Shown: positions 19,352 through 29,438, counted from the stretch's first letter. The stretch is 64,000 nucleotides of DNA from Mycolicibacter sp. MU0083 (GCF_963378075.1 NZ_OY726394.1:3844001-3908000); one strand, 5' to 3'. Made by a program: numbers and translations. The notes: a model not told the origin generated them from the letters alone.

Positions 19352-20389
19352 TTATCCCGCCGCCAGCAGTTCGGCGATCTGAATCGTGTTGAGTGCCGCA
19401 CCTTTACGCAGGTTGTCCCCGGAGACGAACAGCGCCAGTCCGCGGCCTTCGGGCGCACCCGGGTCGACCCGGATCCGCCCCACCAGCGAGTCGTCGGCGC
19501 CGGCGGCGGCCAACGGGGTGGGCACGTCGGTCACGGTCACGCCCGGCGCGGCGGCCAGCAACTCGGTGGCGCGCTGCGGCGACAGCGGCCGGGCGAACTC
19601 GGCGTTGATCGACAGCGAGTGACCGGTGAACACCGGCACCCGGACACAGGTTCCGCTGACCAGCAATTCGGGGACACCGAGGATCTTGCGGCTCTCGAAG
19701 CGCAGCTTCTGGTCCTCGTCGGTCTCGCCGGACCCGTCGTCGACCAGCGAGCCGGCCAGTGCCACCACGTTGAACGCGATCGGCGCGACATAGCAGTCCG
19801 GCGCCGGGAAATCGACCGCCGCACCGGAGTGCACCAGTCCTTCGGCGCCGTCGGCGACCGCCCGGACCTGGGTGGCCAACTCCTGTACGCCGGCCAGCCC
19901 GGACCCCGAAACCGCCTGGTAGGTCGAGACGATCAACCGGGTCAGGCCGGCTTCGTCGTGCAGCGGCTTGAGCACCGGCATGGCCGCCATCGTGGTGCAG
20001 TTCGGGTTGGCGATGATGCCCTTGGCCAACTTCGCTCCGCGCACGTCGCGGTCGAAGTTCACCTCGGCGACCACCAGGGGCACCTCGGGGTCCTTGCGCC
20101 ACGCCGAGGAGTTGTCGATCACGGTGGCCCCGGCGGCGGCGAACCGCGGTGCCTGCACCTTCGACATCGCCCCACCCGCGGAGAACAGCGCGATGTCCAG
20201 GCCGCTCGGGTCGGCGGTCGCGGCGTCCTCGACCTCGATCTCGGCGCCCCGGAATTCCAGCTTGCGCCCGGCCGAGCGGGCCGAGGCGAAGAACCGCACC
20301 TGATCTGCCGGGAAGTTGCGCTCGGCGAGCAGGGTGCGCATCACCTGGCCGACCTGGCCGGTCGCACCGACCACACCGATGGAGACCAT
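19352..20389 (-). CDS. asd: Aspartate-semialdehyde dehydrogenase
   Basis: 345 residues. It reduces aspartyl-4-phosphate to aspartate semialdehyde with NADPH, feeding lysine/diaminopimelate, threonine and methionine synthesis. N-terminal NADP motif GVVGATGQVG (residues 5-14), catalytic Cys131 in ANPNCTTMA and active-site His257 in VFTGHSLS. The start MVSIGVV was chosen because it begins two bases after the lysC stop, and the longer upstream frame runs inside lysC. It forms a lysC-asd operon as in other actinobacteria. Confidence 0.97.
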   Translation of the reverse strand: MVSIGVVGATGQVGQVMRTLLAERNFPADQVRFFASARSAGRKLEFRGAEIEVEDAATADPSGLDIALFSAGGAMSKVQAPRFAAAGATVIDNSSAWRKDPEVPLVVAEVNFDRDVRGAKLAKGIIANPNCTTMAAMPVLKPLHDEAGLTRLIVSTYQAVSGSGLAGVQELATQVRAVADGAEGLVHSGAAVDFPAPDCYVAPIAFNVVALAGSLVDDGSGETDEDQKLRFESRKILGVPELLVSGTCVRVPVFTGHSLSINAEFARPLSPQRATELLAAAPGVTVTDVPTPLAAAGADDSLVGRIRVDPGAPEGRGLALFVSGDNLRKGAALNTIQIAELLAAG

Positions 20390-20391
20390 GA

Positions 20392-21657
<1,266 letters not shown>

Positions 21658-21721
21658 GGGTCGTCCTTTCAGGTCCGGATGGGGTGAACAGACCTAGCCA
21701 GGATAGTGGGACGCGCGCGTG

Positions 21722-22183
21722 CTAGGAATTCTGGCCGTCGAAGGAGGAATCGCCGAAGGGATCGCGGACGGTAATCCCGTCGAACTTGCGGAAGTCACGG
21801 TCGTGGGTCCAGATCGTCGAGATGCCGTGCTGGTGCATGAGTGCCGCCAGATGAGCGTCCGGTACCAGGTTGCCTCGGGGGCTTACCCCCGCCGCGACCC
21901 GCCGATAAACCTCCCAGAACCCGTCTGCCTCGCCGACGAACCGAACATGGGGCCGGGAGACAAATTGATCGATGTTGGCGCCGGCGACCTCAGGCGACAA
22001 TGGCGCATCTAGCAGACCTGGGTGCGTGACGATACGCAGATAGCCGAGGGCGACTGGCCACAACAGGTAAACAAGGCCGGGACCGGCGAGGAATCGTTCG
22101 ACAAGCGCCCTTGCCCGATCGTGAAACGGGCTCGCGCGATGCGTTGCGTAAACGAGGACGTTGACGTCGAATGTTTCACTCAC
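21722..22183 (-). CDS. vapC: PIN-domain toxin VapC
   Basis: 153-residue PIN-domain ribonuclease, the toxin of a VapBC pair. Acidic residues of the PIN fold are Asp6 (FDVNVLVY), Asp109 (VPDAHLA), and Asp128 and Asp130 (HDRDF). The usual mid-protein Glu is not obvious; the equivalent position reads LGYLRIVTHP, as in a known VapC subfamily. GTG start overlapping the vapB stop by four bases (GTGA), giving the antitoxin-first order and coupled translation. It sits between lysC and leuA; I do not recall it at this site in M. tuberculosis. Confidence 0.92.
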   Translation of the reverse strand: MSETFDVNVLVYATHRASPFHDRARALVERFLAGPGLVYLLWPVALGYLRIVTHPGLLDAPLSPEVAGANIDQFVSRPHVRFVGEADGFWEVYRRVAAGVSPRGNLVPDAHLAALMHQHGISTIWTHDRDFRKFDGITVRDPFGDSSFDGQNS

Positions 22184-22401
22184 CGGTCCAGGACCGTCCA
22201 GACCGCATCCTTGTCATCGAGGTCGACGCGGGGGCGCAGATCTGCCGTGGTCCATGCGATATCGACCACCGGCCGGGGACTGGCTGCGAGCGCCTGCGCG
22301 AGCAGTTCGGATACCAACTGCCCCAGAGTCTTGCGCTCGGCGCGCTGACGAATCTTCAACCTGCGCAGAATGTCGTCATCAAGGTCGATTGTGGTCCTCA
22401 T
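22180..22401 (-). CDS. vapB: Antitoxin VapB
   Basis: 73 residues starting MRTTIDLDDDILRRLK, a ribbon-helix-helix N-terminus typical of VapB that binds operator DNA. The C-terminal tail (PRVDLDDKDAVW) should occupy the VapC active site. An upstream start (14 codons earlier) exists, but those codons are made of operator palindrome sequence. There is no Shine-Dalgarno sequence before ATG 22401, so a leaderless transcript is likely. Confidence 0.88.
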   Translation of the reverse strand: MRTTIDLDDDILRRLKIRQRAERKTLGQLVSELLAQALAASPRPVVDIAWTTADLRPRVDLDDKDAVWTVLDR

Positions 22402-22434
22402 GCATCTGATGCTTCCATTGATCGCATCTGATGC
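22402..22434. promoter_or_regulatory. Twin palindromic vapBC operator
   Basis: Two identical copies of GCATCTGATGC (22402-22412 and 22424-22434). Each is a palindrome of GCATC/GATGC arms around one base, with centres 22 bases apart (two helical turns) and directly abutting the vapB ATG. This is the layout expected for autorepression by a VapB ribbon-helix-helix dimer, alone or with VapC. Confidence 0.8.
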
Positions 22435-22479
22435 GCAATCCACTTGCGCTGCGAGTTTCTCCTGCTTTCCTCGGCGCGG

Positions 22480-22485
22480 TAGACT
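22480..22485 (+). promoter_or_regulatory. Predicted -10 element of the leuA leader
   Basis: TAGACT seven bases before the GTG of the leader peptide at 22493, placing the transcription start on or next to that GTG. A convincing -35 box is not visible. This would make the leader peptide leaderless. Confidence 0.5.
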
Positions 22486-22492
22486 TCCCTAC

Positions 22493-22534
22493 GTGCTGCG
22501 CGCGCTCCTGCTCGGACGCCGCGACGGGGTCTGA
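22493..22534 (+). CDS. leuL: Leucine-rich leader peptide of leuA
   Basis: A 13-codon open frame (GTG start, TGA stop) encoding MLRALLLGRRDGV, with four leucines including three in a row. It ends inside the first of two overlapping hairpins upstream of leuA. This is the arrangement of a transcription or translation attenuator in which ribosome stalling at Leu codons under leucine shortage selects the alternative hairpin. Inferred from sequence only. Confidence 0.7.
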   Translation: MLRALLLGRRDGV

Positions 22535-22578
22535 CCGAGACCGGCTTCCCGTCGCGGGTTTCGTCGATGCGCCGGTCT
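22520..22578 (+). promoter_or_regulatory. leuA attenuator with mutually exclusive hairpins
   Basis: Hairpin 1 pairs CGCGACGGG (22520-22528) with CCCGTCGCG (22548-22556), nine perfect pairs. Hairpin 2 pairs AGACCGGC (22538-22545) with GCCGGTCT (22571-22578), eight perfect pairs. The second uses bases in the loop of the first and crosses its right arm, so only one can form. The leader-peptide stop lies in hairpin 1. There is no U tract after hairpin 2; the leuA start follows 41 bases later. Confidence 0.65.
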
Positions 22579-22618
22579 GAGTCCCCTGGACACGTCCTGA
22601 CTAGCCGGAGCGAACATC

Positions 22619-24433
22619 ATGACTACTTTTTCCAGCCCTTCCAGCGCTGACGCTTTCACGTCTTCCCGCGCCATCACCAAGCCCGCGGGTCCCCCCAGTC
22701 CGGGCCAGCCGTCCTGGAACCCCCAGCGGGGTTCGGCGATGCCGGTCAACCGTTACCGCAGCTTCGCCGACGAGGTCGAGCCCATCACACTGTCGGACCG
22801 CACCTGGCCCGACCGCGTCATCGACCGTGCCCCGCTGTGGTGTGCGGTCGACCTGCGCGACGGCAACCAGGCGCTGATCGACCCGATGAGCCCGGCCCGC
22901 AAGCGCCGGATGTTCGACCTGCTGGTGTCGATGGGCTACAAGGAGATCGAGGTCGGGTTCCCCTCGGCCAGCCAGACCGACTTCGACTTCGTCCGCGAGA
23001 TCATCGACGACGGCGCGGTGCCCGACGACGTCACCCTGCAGGTGCTGACCCAGTGCCGTGACGAGCTGATCGAGCGCACCTTCGAGGCCTGCTCGGGCGC
23101 GCCGAGCGTGATCGTGCACTTCTACAACTCGACGTCGATCCTGCAGCGGCGGGTGGTGTTCCGCGCCGACCAGGACGCGGTGCAGGCGATCGCGGTGGCC
23201 GGGGCCCGCAAATGCCTGGAGGAGGCCGCCAAGCACCCGGGCACCCGGTGGCGCTACGAGTACTCCCCGGAGTCCTACACCGGGACCGAACTCGAGTACG
23301 CCAAGCGGGTCTGCGACGCCGTCGGCGACGTCATCCAACCGACGCCGGACAACCCGATCATCTTCAACCTGCCCGCCACCGTGGAGATGGCGACCCCGAA
23401 CGTCTACGCCGACTCGATCGAGTGGATGAGCCGCAACCTCGCCCGCCGGGACTCGGTGATCTTGAGCCTGCACCCGCACAACGACCGCGGCACCGCGGTG
23501 GCCGCCGCCGAACTGGGCTATCAGGCCGGGGCGGACCGGATCGAGGGCTGCCTGTTCGGCAACGGTGAGCGCACCGGCAACGTCTGCCTGGTGACGCTGG
23601 GGCTGAACATGTTCTCCCGCGGCGTGGACCCGCAGATCGACTTCTCCAACATCGACGAGATCCGTCGCACCGTGGAGTACTGCAACCAGCTCAACGTGCC
23701 CGAGCGGCACCCCTACGGCGGTGACCTGGTCTACACCGCGTTCTCCGGCAGCCACCAGGACGCCATCAACAAGGGCCTGGACCAGATGAAGATCGACGCC
23801 GACGCCGCCGACTCCGACGTCGACGACATCCTCTGGCAGGTGCCCTACCTGCCGATCGACCCGCGCGACGTGGGCCGCACCTACGAGGCGGTGATCCGGG
23901 TCAACTCGCAGTCCGGCAAGGGCGGCGTGGCCTATGTGATGAAGACCGACCACGGCCTGGTGCTGCCGCGCCGGCTGCAGATCGAGTTCTCCCGCGTCAT
24001 CCAGCAGCTCACCGACGGCGAGGGCGGCGAGGTCACCCCCAAGGAGATGTGGGATGCCTTCGCCGACGAATACCTGAACCCGATCACGCCGCTGGAACGG
24101 ATGCACCAGAAGTTGATCGCCGCCGAGACCGACGACGGCACCGACCGCATCGAAGCCGTCGTGCTGGTCGACGGGGTGGAGACCGAGATCGCCGGTGAGG
24201 GCAACGGCCCGCTGGCGGCATTCGTCGATGCGTTGGGGCACATCGGCGTCCAGGTGAACGTGCTGGACTACTCCGAGCACGCCATGAGCGCCGGCGAAGA
24301 GGCCCAGGCCGCGGCGTATGTGGAGGCGCAGATCGGTGGCAACACCGTGTGGGGTGTGGGGATCGCGCCGTCGATCACCACCGCGTCACTGCGGGCGGTG
24401 GTCTCCGCGGTGAACCGGGCGGCTCGCACGTAG
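22619..24433 (+). CDS. leuA: 2-isopropylmalate synthase
   Basis: 604 residues. Condenses acetyl-CoA with 2-oxoisovalerate, the committed step of leucine synthesis. The catalytic TIM barrel starts after about residue 60, with the LRDGNQALIDPM signature and the HPHNDRGTAVAAAELG metal-binding stretch (His pair). The C-terminal LeuA regulatory domain (about 475 to the end) provides leucine feedback, with VLDYSEHAMSAG and NTVWGVGI. M. tuberculosis LeuA is longer because of internal tandem repeats between the domains; none are seen here. Preceded by the leader-peptide attenuator. Confidence 0.97.
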   Translation: MTTFSSPSSADAFTSSRAITKPAGPPSPGQPSWNPQRGSAMPVNRYRSFADEVEPITLSDRTWPDRVIDRAPLWCAVDLRDGNQALIDPMSPARKRRMFDLLVSMGYKEIEVGFPSASQTDFDFVREIIDDGAVPDDVTLQVLTQCRDELIERTFEACSGAPSVIVHFYNSTSILQRRVVFRADQDAVQAIAVAGARKCLEEAAKHPGTRWRYEYSPESYTGTELEYAKRVCDAVGDVIQPTPDNPIIFNLPATVEMATPNVYADSIEWMSRNLARRDSVILSLHPHNDRGTAVAAAELGYQAGADRIEGCLFGNGERTGNVCLVTLGLNMFSRGVDPQIDFSNIDEIRRTVEYCNQLNVPERHPYGGDLVYTAFSGSHQDAINKGLDQMKIDADAADSDVDDILWQVPYLPIDPRDVGRTYEAVIRVNSQSGKGGVAYVMKTDHGLVLPRRLQIEFSRVIQQLTDGEGGEVTPKEMWDAFADEYLNPITPLERMHQKLIAAETDDGTDRIEAVVLVDGVETEIAGEGNGPLAAFVDALGHIGVQVNVLDYSEHAMSAGEEAQAAAYVEAQIGGNTVWGVGIAPSITTASLRAVVSAVNRAART

Positions 24434-24554
24434 TCCGCGGGCACGTGCACACCCCAACGACAGGTTGCGCTCAGCTTCAAGTCGGTGGATAGTCAGCCAC
24501 ATCGGCTTAGGTCGGATACTCACCGAAGTCCGGTAAGGCAGATCGGGGGGCACC

Positions 24555-25154
24555 GTGAGCATTCGCCGGATCACACTCCTGCCGGGCATCGTCCTAGGCG
24601 CTGCCCTGGGCGGTGTGGCACTGGTCGGCGCAGTCGCCAACGCTGACCCGTCGAATCAACCGTTCAGCCCCAACGACTTCAGCCACTGGCCGTCGTCGCA
24701 ACTGGGCTCGGACTACGACTATGACTTCACCGACTCCAAGGATCTCGGGTCGATTCCGGGCATCAACTACACCGCCTACCAAACCACGACGAACTGGCAG
24801 ATCTTCGACTCCGACGGCAACACCACCGGCTCATTCGACAGCATCCTGACGCATTACCAGCTCGGCCCACCATTCCCGTTGGTCCCGTTCGCCTACGTGG
24901 TCGACTCCAACGTGGTCAGCGACAGTGCCGGTACCGGCCTACCGGCCGGGACGACGTGGGATGCCTCCGGTTTGCAGTTGGCCGGGTTCACGCTGTTCGG
25001 TTCGCAATCGGTCAGCTTGCCCGACGACATGACCGCGGACTTCTTCACGTTCTTCGGCATCGCCAACGAAGTGGTGACATCGGACGCGGGCATCACGGAC
25101 TACCTGTACGTGTTCGGTCCCGACCCCATCCTGCTCTTCGACATCCCGGCCTGA
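24555..25154 (+). CDS. Secreted protein of unknown function
   Basis: 199 residues, GTG start 8 bases after a GGGGGG stretch acting as ribosome site. A signal peptide of about 31 residues ends at ANA/DPSNQ. The mature chain is acidic, rich in Asp, Ser, Thr and Phe, lacks cysteine and has no transmembrane segment. It has short aromatic-rich blocks such as SHWPSSQLG and TADFFTFFG. I do not recognise the family. It lies between leuA and the DnaQ-like gene, which is convergent with it seven bases away. Probably a small mycobacterial secreted or cell-wall protein. Confidence 0.75.
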   Translation: MSIRRITLLPGIVLGAALGGVALVGAVANADPSNQPFSPNDFSHWPSSQLGSDYDYDFTDSKDLGSIPGINYTAYQTTTNWQIFDSDGNTTGSFDSILTHYQLGPPFPLVPFAYVVDSNVVSDSAGTGLPAGTTWDASGLQLAGFTLFGSQSVSLPDDMTADFFTFFGIANEVVTSDAGITDYLYVFGPDPILLFDIPA

Positions 25155-25161
25155 GGCCGCC

Positions 25162-26160
25162 TCAGAACAGCGAGATCTGGTCCCCGGGAGCCCCGTCGTC
25201 GACGAAGTCCTCGATGCCGGTGCCCGGGACGACGCCGCCGACCCCGCCCACCCGCGCCATGAAGTCGTCGTCGGAGACCGTCGGCACCCCGAGTTCGTGC
25301 GCCAGATAGCCCTTGCCCTGCTCGGGCCGGTCGTCGTTGCAGATCACCAGTGAGGTGTGGGCGTCGACGACGTCGCTGTAGGCCAGCCCGGCGTGCAGGA
25401 TGCGTTCGACGAGTTCCTCGTGGGTACGGGTGCATTCGGCCGACAACGCCACCCGCATGCCCTGCACCAGCGGGCGGCCCCGCACATAGCGGCCCGGGTT
25501 GAGGTAGGCGCACGGCATCCGCGAGGCCAGCGCCTTGAGCGGTCGCAGTTCCTCGTGGGTGATGCGGCCGTTGGGCCAGCACCGCCGGGTCACCGGCCGC
25601 ACCGGCAGCCACACGTCGCGCTCCCGGGCGCGCTGCAGGGACGGCTGCAGCACCCCGGCCAGCACCCGGGCGTCGTCGAGCGCGTCGTGCGCCCGGGTCT
25701 GCACCACGCCCCAGTGCGCCGCCAGCGTCTGCAACCGCAGGTTGGGCAGCCCCAGATCCAGCCGGCGCGCCAACTCCAGCGTGCACATCACCGAGTCCAC
25801 CGGCAGCACGGCGCCGGCCATCTCGGCTTCGGCGGCCAGGAAGGTGTAGTCGAATGCGACGTTGTGGGCGACCAGGGTGCGTCCGGCCAGCAGTTCGGTG
25901 ATCTCGTCGACGACGTCGGCGAACTGCGGCTGGCCGGCCAGCATCTCCGCGGTCAGCCCGTGCACATGCGTGGGGCCCGGGTCGGTGCCCGGATTGACCA
26001 GGTGTGACACCGACTGCTCCACCCGGCCCTCGGCGTCGAGCGCCAGCGCGGCGACGCTGAGCACCCGGGCCTGGCCGGGCCGGAAGCCCGAGGTCTCGAC
26101 GTCGACCACCACCCAGCCGTCGCCGGGTTCACGGGCCGGGCGCCCCCACCGCGCACTCAT
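25162..26160 (-). CDS. DEDDh exonuclease with BRCT domain (DnaQ-like, Rv3711c)
   Basis: 332 residues. N-terminal 3'-5' exonuclease: Asp20 and Glu22 in VVVDVETSGF, the AHNVAFDYTFL motif II near residue 98, and HDALDDAR as motif III. After an Arg/Trp-rich linker, the last ~100 residues resemble a BRCT domain (MRVALSAECTRTHEELVERI, then LVICND). The very C-terminus is QISLF, matching the sliding-clamp-binding consensus QLxLF. That argues for recruitment to the replication clamp. This is the position of the gene annotated dnaQ in M. tuberculosis, although PHP-domain proofreading by DnaE1 is the main proofreader there. A repair or backup role is plausible. Confidence 0.9.
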   Translation of the reverse strand: MSARWGRPAREPGDGWVVVDVETSGFRPGQARVLSVAALALDAEGRVEQSVSHLVNPGTDPGPTHVHGLTAEMLAGQPQFADVVDEITELLAGRTLVAHNVAFDYTFLAAEAEMAGAVLPVDSVMCTLELARRLDLGLPNLRLQTLAAHWGVVQTRAHDALDDARVLAGVLQPSLQRARERDVWLPVRPVTRRCWPNGRITHEELRPLKALASRMPCAYLNPGRYVRGRPLVQGMRVALSAECTRTHEELVERILHAGLAYSDVVDAHTSLVICNDDRPEQGKGYLAHELGVPTVSDDDFMARVGGVGGVVPGTGIEDFVDDGAPGDQISLF

Positions 26161-26246
26161 GTGACGAGGATGACATGCCCCGGTGACGTATGCGGGTCCC
26201 CACCGCCCGTGTCGCCGACTTAACCGGCGGCCCTAAACTCACGGCC

Positions 26247-27473
26247 ATGATCACCGCCCGCGGACGCCTGGCGCTGGCCGCCGGCGCCACGGCCCGGTGG
26301 GCGTCGCGGGTGACCGGCCGCGGTGCGGGCGCCATGATCGGCGGCCTGATCGCGATGACCCTGGATCGCTCGATCCTGCGGCAGCTCGGCGCCGGCCGAC
26401 GCACCGCGATCGTCACCGGCACCAACGGCAAGTCGACCACCACCCGCATGCTCGCGGCCGCACTGGCCGACCTGGGCCCGGTGGCCACCAACTCCGAGGG
26501 CGCCAACATGGACGCCGGGCTGGTCGCCGCGCTGGCCGCCGACCGGACCGCGCAGCGGGCCGCCCTCGAGGTCGACGAGATGCACGTCCCGCATGTCTTG
26601 GACGCAGTAGATGCCGCGGTGATCGTCTTGCTCAACCTGTCCCGCGACCAGCTGGACCGGGTCGGTGAGATCAACGCCGTGGAGCGCGCGCTGCGCACCG
26701 GCCTGGCTCGGCATCCGGACGCGGTGGTGGTGGCCAACTGCGACGACGTGCTGATGACCTCGGCGGCCTACGACTGTCCCCGGGTGATCTGGGTGGCCGC
26801 GGGCGCCGGCTGGTCCGGCGACTCGGTCAGCTGCCCGCGCAGCGGCGAGCTGATCGACCGGCGCGACGGCCATTGGCGTTCCACCGGAAGCGATTTCAGC
26901 CGCCCCACCCCGCAGTGGTGGTTCGATGACGACGCGTTGTACGGCCCGGACGGGCTGGTGCTGCCGATGCGGCTGGCGCTGCCGGGAACCGTCAACCGCG
27001 GCAACGCCGCCCAGGCGGTGGCCGCCGCGGTCGCCCTCGGCGCCGATCCCGCCCAGGCGGTGGCCGCGGTGTCGGCGGTCGACGAGGTGGCCGGCCGCTA
27101 CCGCAGCGTGCAGGTCGGCGAGCACACCGTGCGGATGCTGCTGGCCAAGAATCCGGCCGGCTGGCAGGAGGCGCTGTCGATGGTCGACCACCACGCCGCC
27201 GGGGTGGTGATCGCGGTCAACGGCCAGGTGCCCGACGGCGAGGACCTGTCCTGGCTGTGGGATGTGCGCTTCGAGCACTTCGACCAGGTGCAGGTGGTGG
27301 CGGCCGGCGAACGCGGCACCGACCTGGCGGTGCGACTGGGCTATGCCGACGTGGCGCACACCCTGGTGCACGACACCCTCGCGGCGATCGCGTCGTGTCC
27401 GCCGGGGCACGTCGAGGTCGTCGCCAACTACACCGCGTTCCTGGCGTTGCAGCGGAGGTTGGGTGATGGCTGA
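26247..27473 (+). CDS. murT: Lipid II isoglutaminyl synthase subunit MurT
   Basis: 408 residues, a Mur-ligase-like ATPase. With GatD it amidates the D-glutamate of lipid II. P-loop GTNGKSTTT at residues 58-66, Mur central domain with LEVDEMHVPHV and NLSRDQLDRVGE, and a C-terminal DUF1727 domain. The Cys4 zinc ribbon of firmicute MurT is degenerate: only one Cys (SCPRSG) remains in the matching segment. The start MITARGRL was preferred because the longer frame upstream overlaps the promoter of the divergent gene. gatD starts eight bases before this stop, so the two are coupled. Confidence 0.94.
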   Translation: MITARGRLALAAGATARWASRVTGRGAGAMIGGLIAMTLDRSILRQLGAGRRTAIVTGTNGKSTTTRMLAAALADLGPVATNSEGANMDAGLVAALAADRTAQRAALEVDEMHVPHVLDAVDAAVIVLLNLSRDQLDRVGEINAVERALRTGLARHPDAVVVANCDDVLMTSAAYDCPRVIWVAAGAGWSGDSVSCPRSGELIDRRDGHWRSTGSDFSRPTPQWWFDDDALYGPDGLVLPMRLALPGTVNRGNAAQAVAAAVALGADPAQAVAAVSAVDEVAGRYRSVQVGEHTVRMLLAKNPAGWQEALSMVDHHAAGVVIAVNGQVPDGEDLSWLWDVRFEHFDQVQVVAAGERGTDLAVRLGYADVAHTLVHDTLAAIASCPPGHVEVVANYTAFLALQRRLGDG

Positions 27474-28164
27474 GCCGGTGCGGATCGGGCTGGTGCTGCC
27501 GGATGTGATGGGCACCTACGGCGACGGGGGCAACGCGGTGGTGCTGCGCCAGCGCCTGCGCCTGCGCGGCATTCCCGCCGAGATCGTCGAGATCACCCTG
27601 GCCGACCCGGTGCCCGAGTCGTTGGACCTCTACACCCTGGGCGGCGCCGAGGACTACGCGCAGCGGTTGGCCACCCGGCACCTGATCACCCACCCGGGCC
27701 TGCAGCGCGCCGCGGCCCGCGGTGCCCCCGTACTGGCGATCTGCGCCGCCATCCAGGTGCTCGGGCACTGGTATGAGACCTCCGCGGGGGAACGCGTCGA
27801 CGGGGTGGGCCTGCTGGACCTGACCACCTCCCCGCAGGACGCGCGCACCATCGGCGAAGTGGTCGGCACACCGCTGTTGGCCGGGTTGACCCAACCGCTG
27901 ACCGGATTCGAGAACCACCGCGGCGGCACCGTGCTGGGGCCGGACGCGTCGCCGTTGAGCGCGGTCACCAAGGGGGCCGGTAACCGGGCCGGCGACGGTT
28001 ACGACGGCGCGGTGCAGGGCAGCGTCATCGCCACCTATCTGCACGGGCCGTGCCTGGCCCGCAACCCGGAGCTGGCCGACCTGCTGCTGGCGAGGGTGGT
28101 CGGTGACCTGCCGCCGCTCGAGCTGCCCGAAGTGAACCTGCTGCGCCGAGAACGGTTGGCATGA
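27466..28164 (+). CDS. gatD: Lipid II isoglutaminyl synthase glutaminase GatD
   Basis: 232 residues, class I glutaminase-like subunit that supplies ammonia to MurT. Catalytic Cys93 sits in LAICAAIQVLG (the family usually has CGGYQ, so the glycines are replaced by alanines), and His193 in ATYLHGPCLARN. The ATG follows a GGAGG site inside the end of murT and overlaps it by eight bases. The next gene starts within its stop codon (ATGA). Confidence 0.94.
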   Translation: MAEPVRIGLVLPDVMGTYGDGGNAVVLRQRLRLRGIPAEIVEITLADPVPESLDLYTLGGAEDYAQRLATRHLITHPGLQRAAARGAPVLAICAAIQVLGHWYETSAGERVDGVGLLDLTTSPQDARTIGEVVGTPLLAGLTQPLTGFENHRGGTVLGPDASPLSAVTKGAGNRAGDGYDGAVQGSVIATYLHGPCLARNPELADLLLARVVGDLPPLELPEVNLLRRERLA

Positions 28165-29438
28165 CCGGGGACCCCGGCGTCGCCGAAGCCGCGATCGAGA
28201 TCTCGCAGCGGCTCTACGACCGCCTGGCCGAAACCATCGGGGTCATCGAGGATCAGGTGGCCCGGGAATCACCCGAGTTGGCCGCGGACTCTCCGCTGTT
28301 GGCGTTGCTGCACCAGACCGTCAGCGCCAACGTCGACGCGTATTTCTCGGCGATCCGGCACAACATTCCGGTCGCCGAGGTCACCGCGCCCGCCGTCGCA
28401 CTCGAGCATGCCCGGCGACTGGCGCAACGCGGGGTGCCGGTCAACGCACTGGTGCGCGGCTACCGGCTGGGCCATTCGGTGGCACTGCAGGTGGTGCTGG
28501 AGGAGATCCGTTCCGCGCGCATGGATCCCGACCTGAGCCTGAGTGTGCTCGGCGCGATGTCGACGTTGATGTTCGGCTACATCGACGAGATGTCGCAACA
28601 GGTGGTGGCGGTCTACCAGGCCGAGCGGGAACGCTGGCTGGACAGTCGAAATGCGGTGCGCGCGTTGCGGGTCCGCGAGATCCTCGCCGACGAGGGCACC
28701 GATGTCGATGCGATGACGACCGCGATCCGCTACCCGCTGCGGCGCACCCATGTGGGGATCGTGGTGTGGTATCCCGACGCCAACGAGGACCGGCTGACCG
28801 CGGCGGAGGGATTCGTCAAGCAGCTGGCCGACACGCTGCCGGTGCACGGCGCGCCGTTGTTCATCCCCGCCGACAGCACCACCGGGTGGGCGTGGCTGCC
28901 GCTGGCCTCGGAGGCCGCGGACGGCGTGGTGGAACGGATCCGCGCCGGCGCCCACGACGCGGCCGATCAGCCGTGGGTGGCGATCGGCGAACCGCTGCCC
29001 GGTGTGGAGGGTTTCCGCCGGTCGCATCAGCAGGCGCTGGCCGCCCACACCCTGGCCGCGGCGTCCGGGGTGCCGGCCAACCGGGTCAGTGCCGCCGGTG
29101 ATCCCGGATTGTCGGCCGCCGCGCTGCTGGGCGGTGAGAACGTGGCCGCCGCCCGGGCCTGGGTCGCCGAGGTGCTCGGCCCGCTGGCCGCCGACACCGA
29201 GGGCGACGGCCGGCTGCGCGACACCCTGCGGGTGTTCCTGCGGACCGGTTCCAGCTTCAAAGCGGCCGGTGAACAACTGCACTTCCACGTCAACACCGTC
29301 AAATACCGGGTGCAGCGGGCCGTCGAGCGGCGGGGCCGCCCGATCGCCGAGGACCGCCTGGACGTGGAGATCGCCCTGCTGCTGTGTCAGTGGTACGGCA
29401 CCAGCGTGTTGTCCCCCTTGTCTCCCGAAGCCGAATAG
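28161..29438 (+). CDS. PucR/CdaR-family transcriptional regulator
   Basis: 425 residues. The N-terminal part is helical and unclassified (residues about 1-170) with a sensor-like middle. The C-terminal PucR helix-turn-helix domain (PF13556) reads LRVFLRTGSSFKAAGEQLHFHVNTVKYRVQRA. It overlaps the gatD stop by four bases but is followed 63 bases later by alkB. Such regulators often sit beside alkane hydroxylase genes in actinobacteria, so control of alkB is a more likely job than cell-wall amidation. That link is inference from position. Confidence 0.88.
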   Translation: MTGDPGVAEAAIEISQRLYDRLAETIGVIEDQVARESPELAADSPLLALLHQTVSANVDAYFSAIRHNIPVAEVTAPAVALEHARRLAQRGVPVNALVRGYRLGHSVALQVVLEEIRSARMDPDLSLSVLGAMSTLMFGYIDEMSQQVVAVYQAERERWLDSRNAVRALRVREILADEGTDVDAMTTAIRYPLRRTHVGIVVWYPDANEDRLTAAEGFVKQLADTLPVHGAPLFIPADSTTGWAWLPLASEAADGVVERIRAGAHDAADQPWVAIGEPLPGVEGFRRSHQQALAAHTLAAASGVPANRVSAAGDPGLSAAALLGGENVAAARAWVAEVLGPLAADTEGDGRLRDTLRVFLRTGSSFKAAGEQLHFHVNTVKYRVQRAVERRGRPIAEDRLDVEIALLLCQWYGTSVLSPLSPEAE

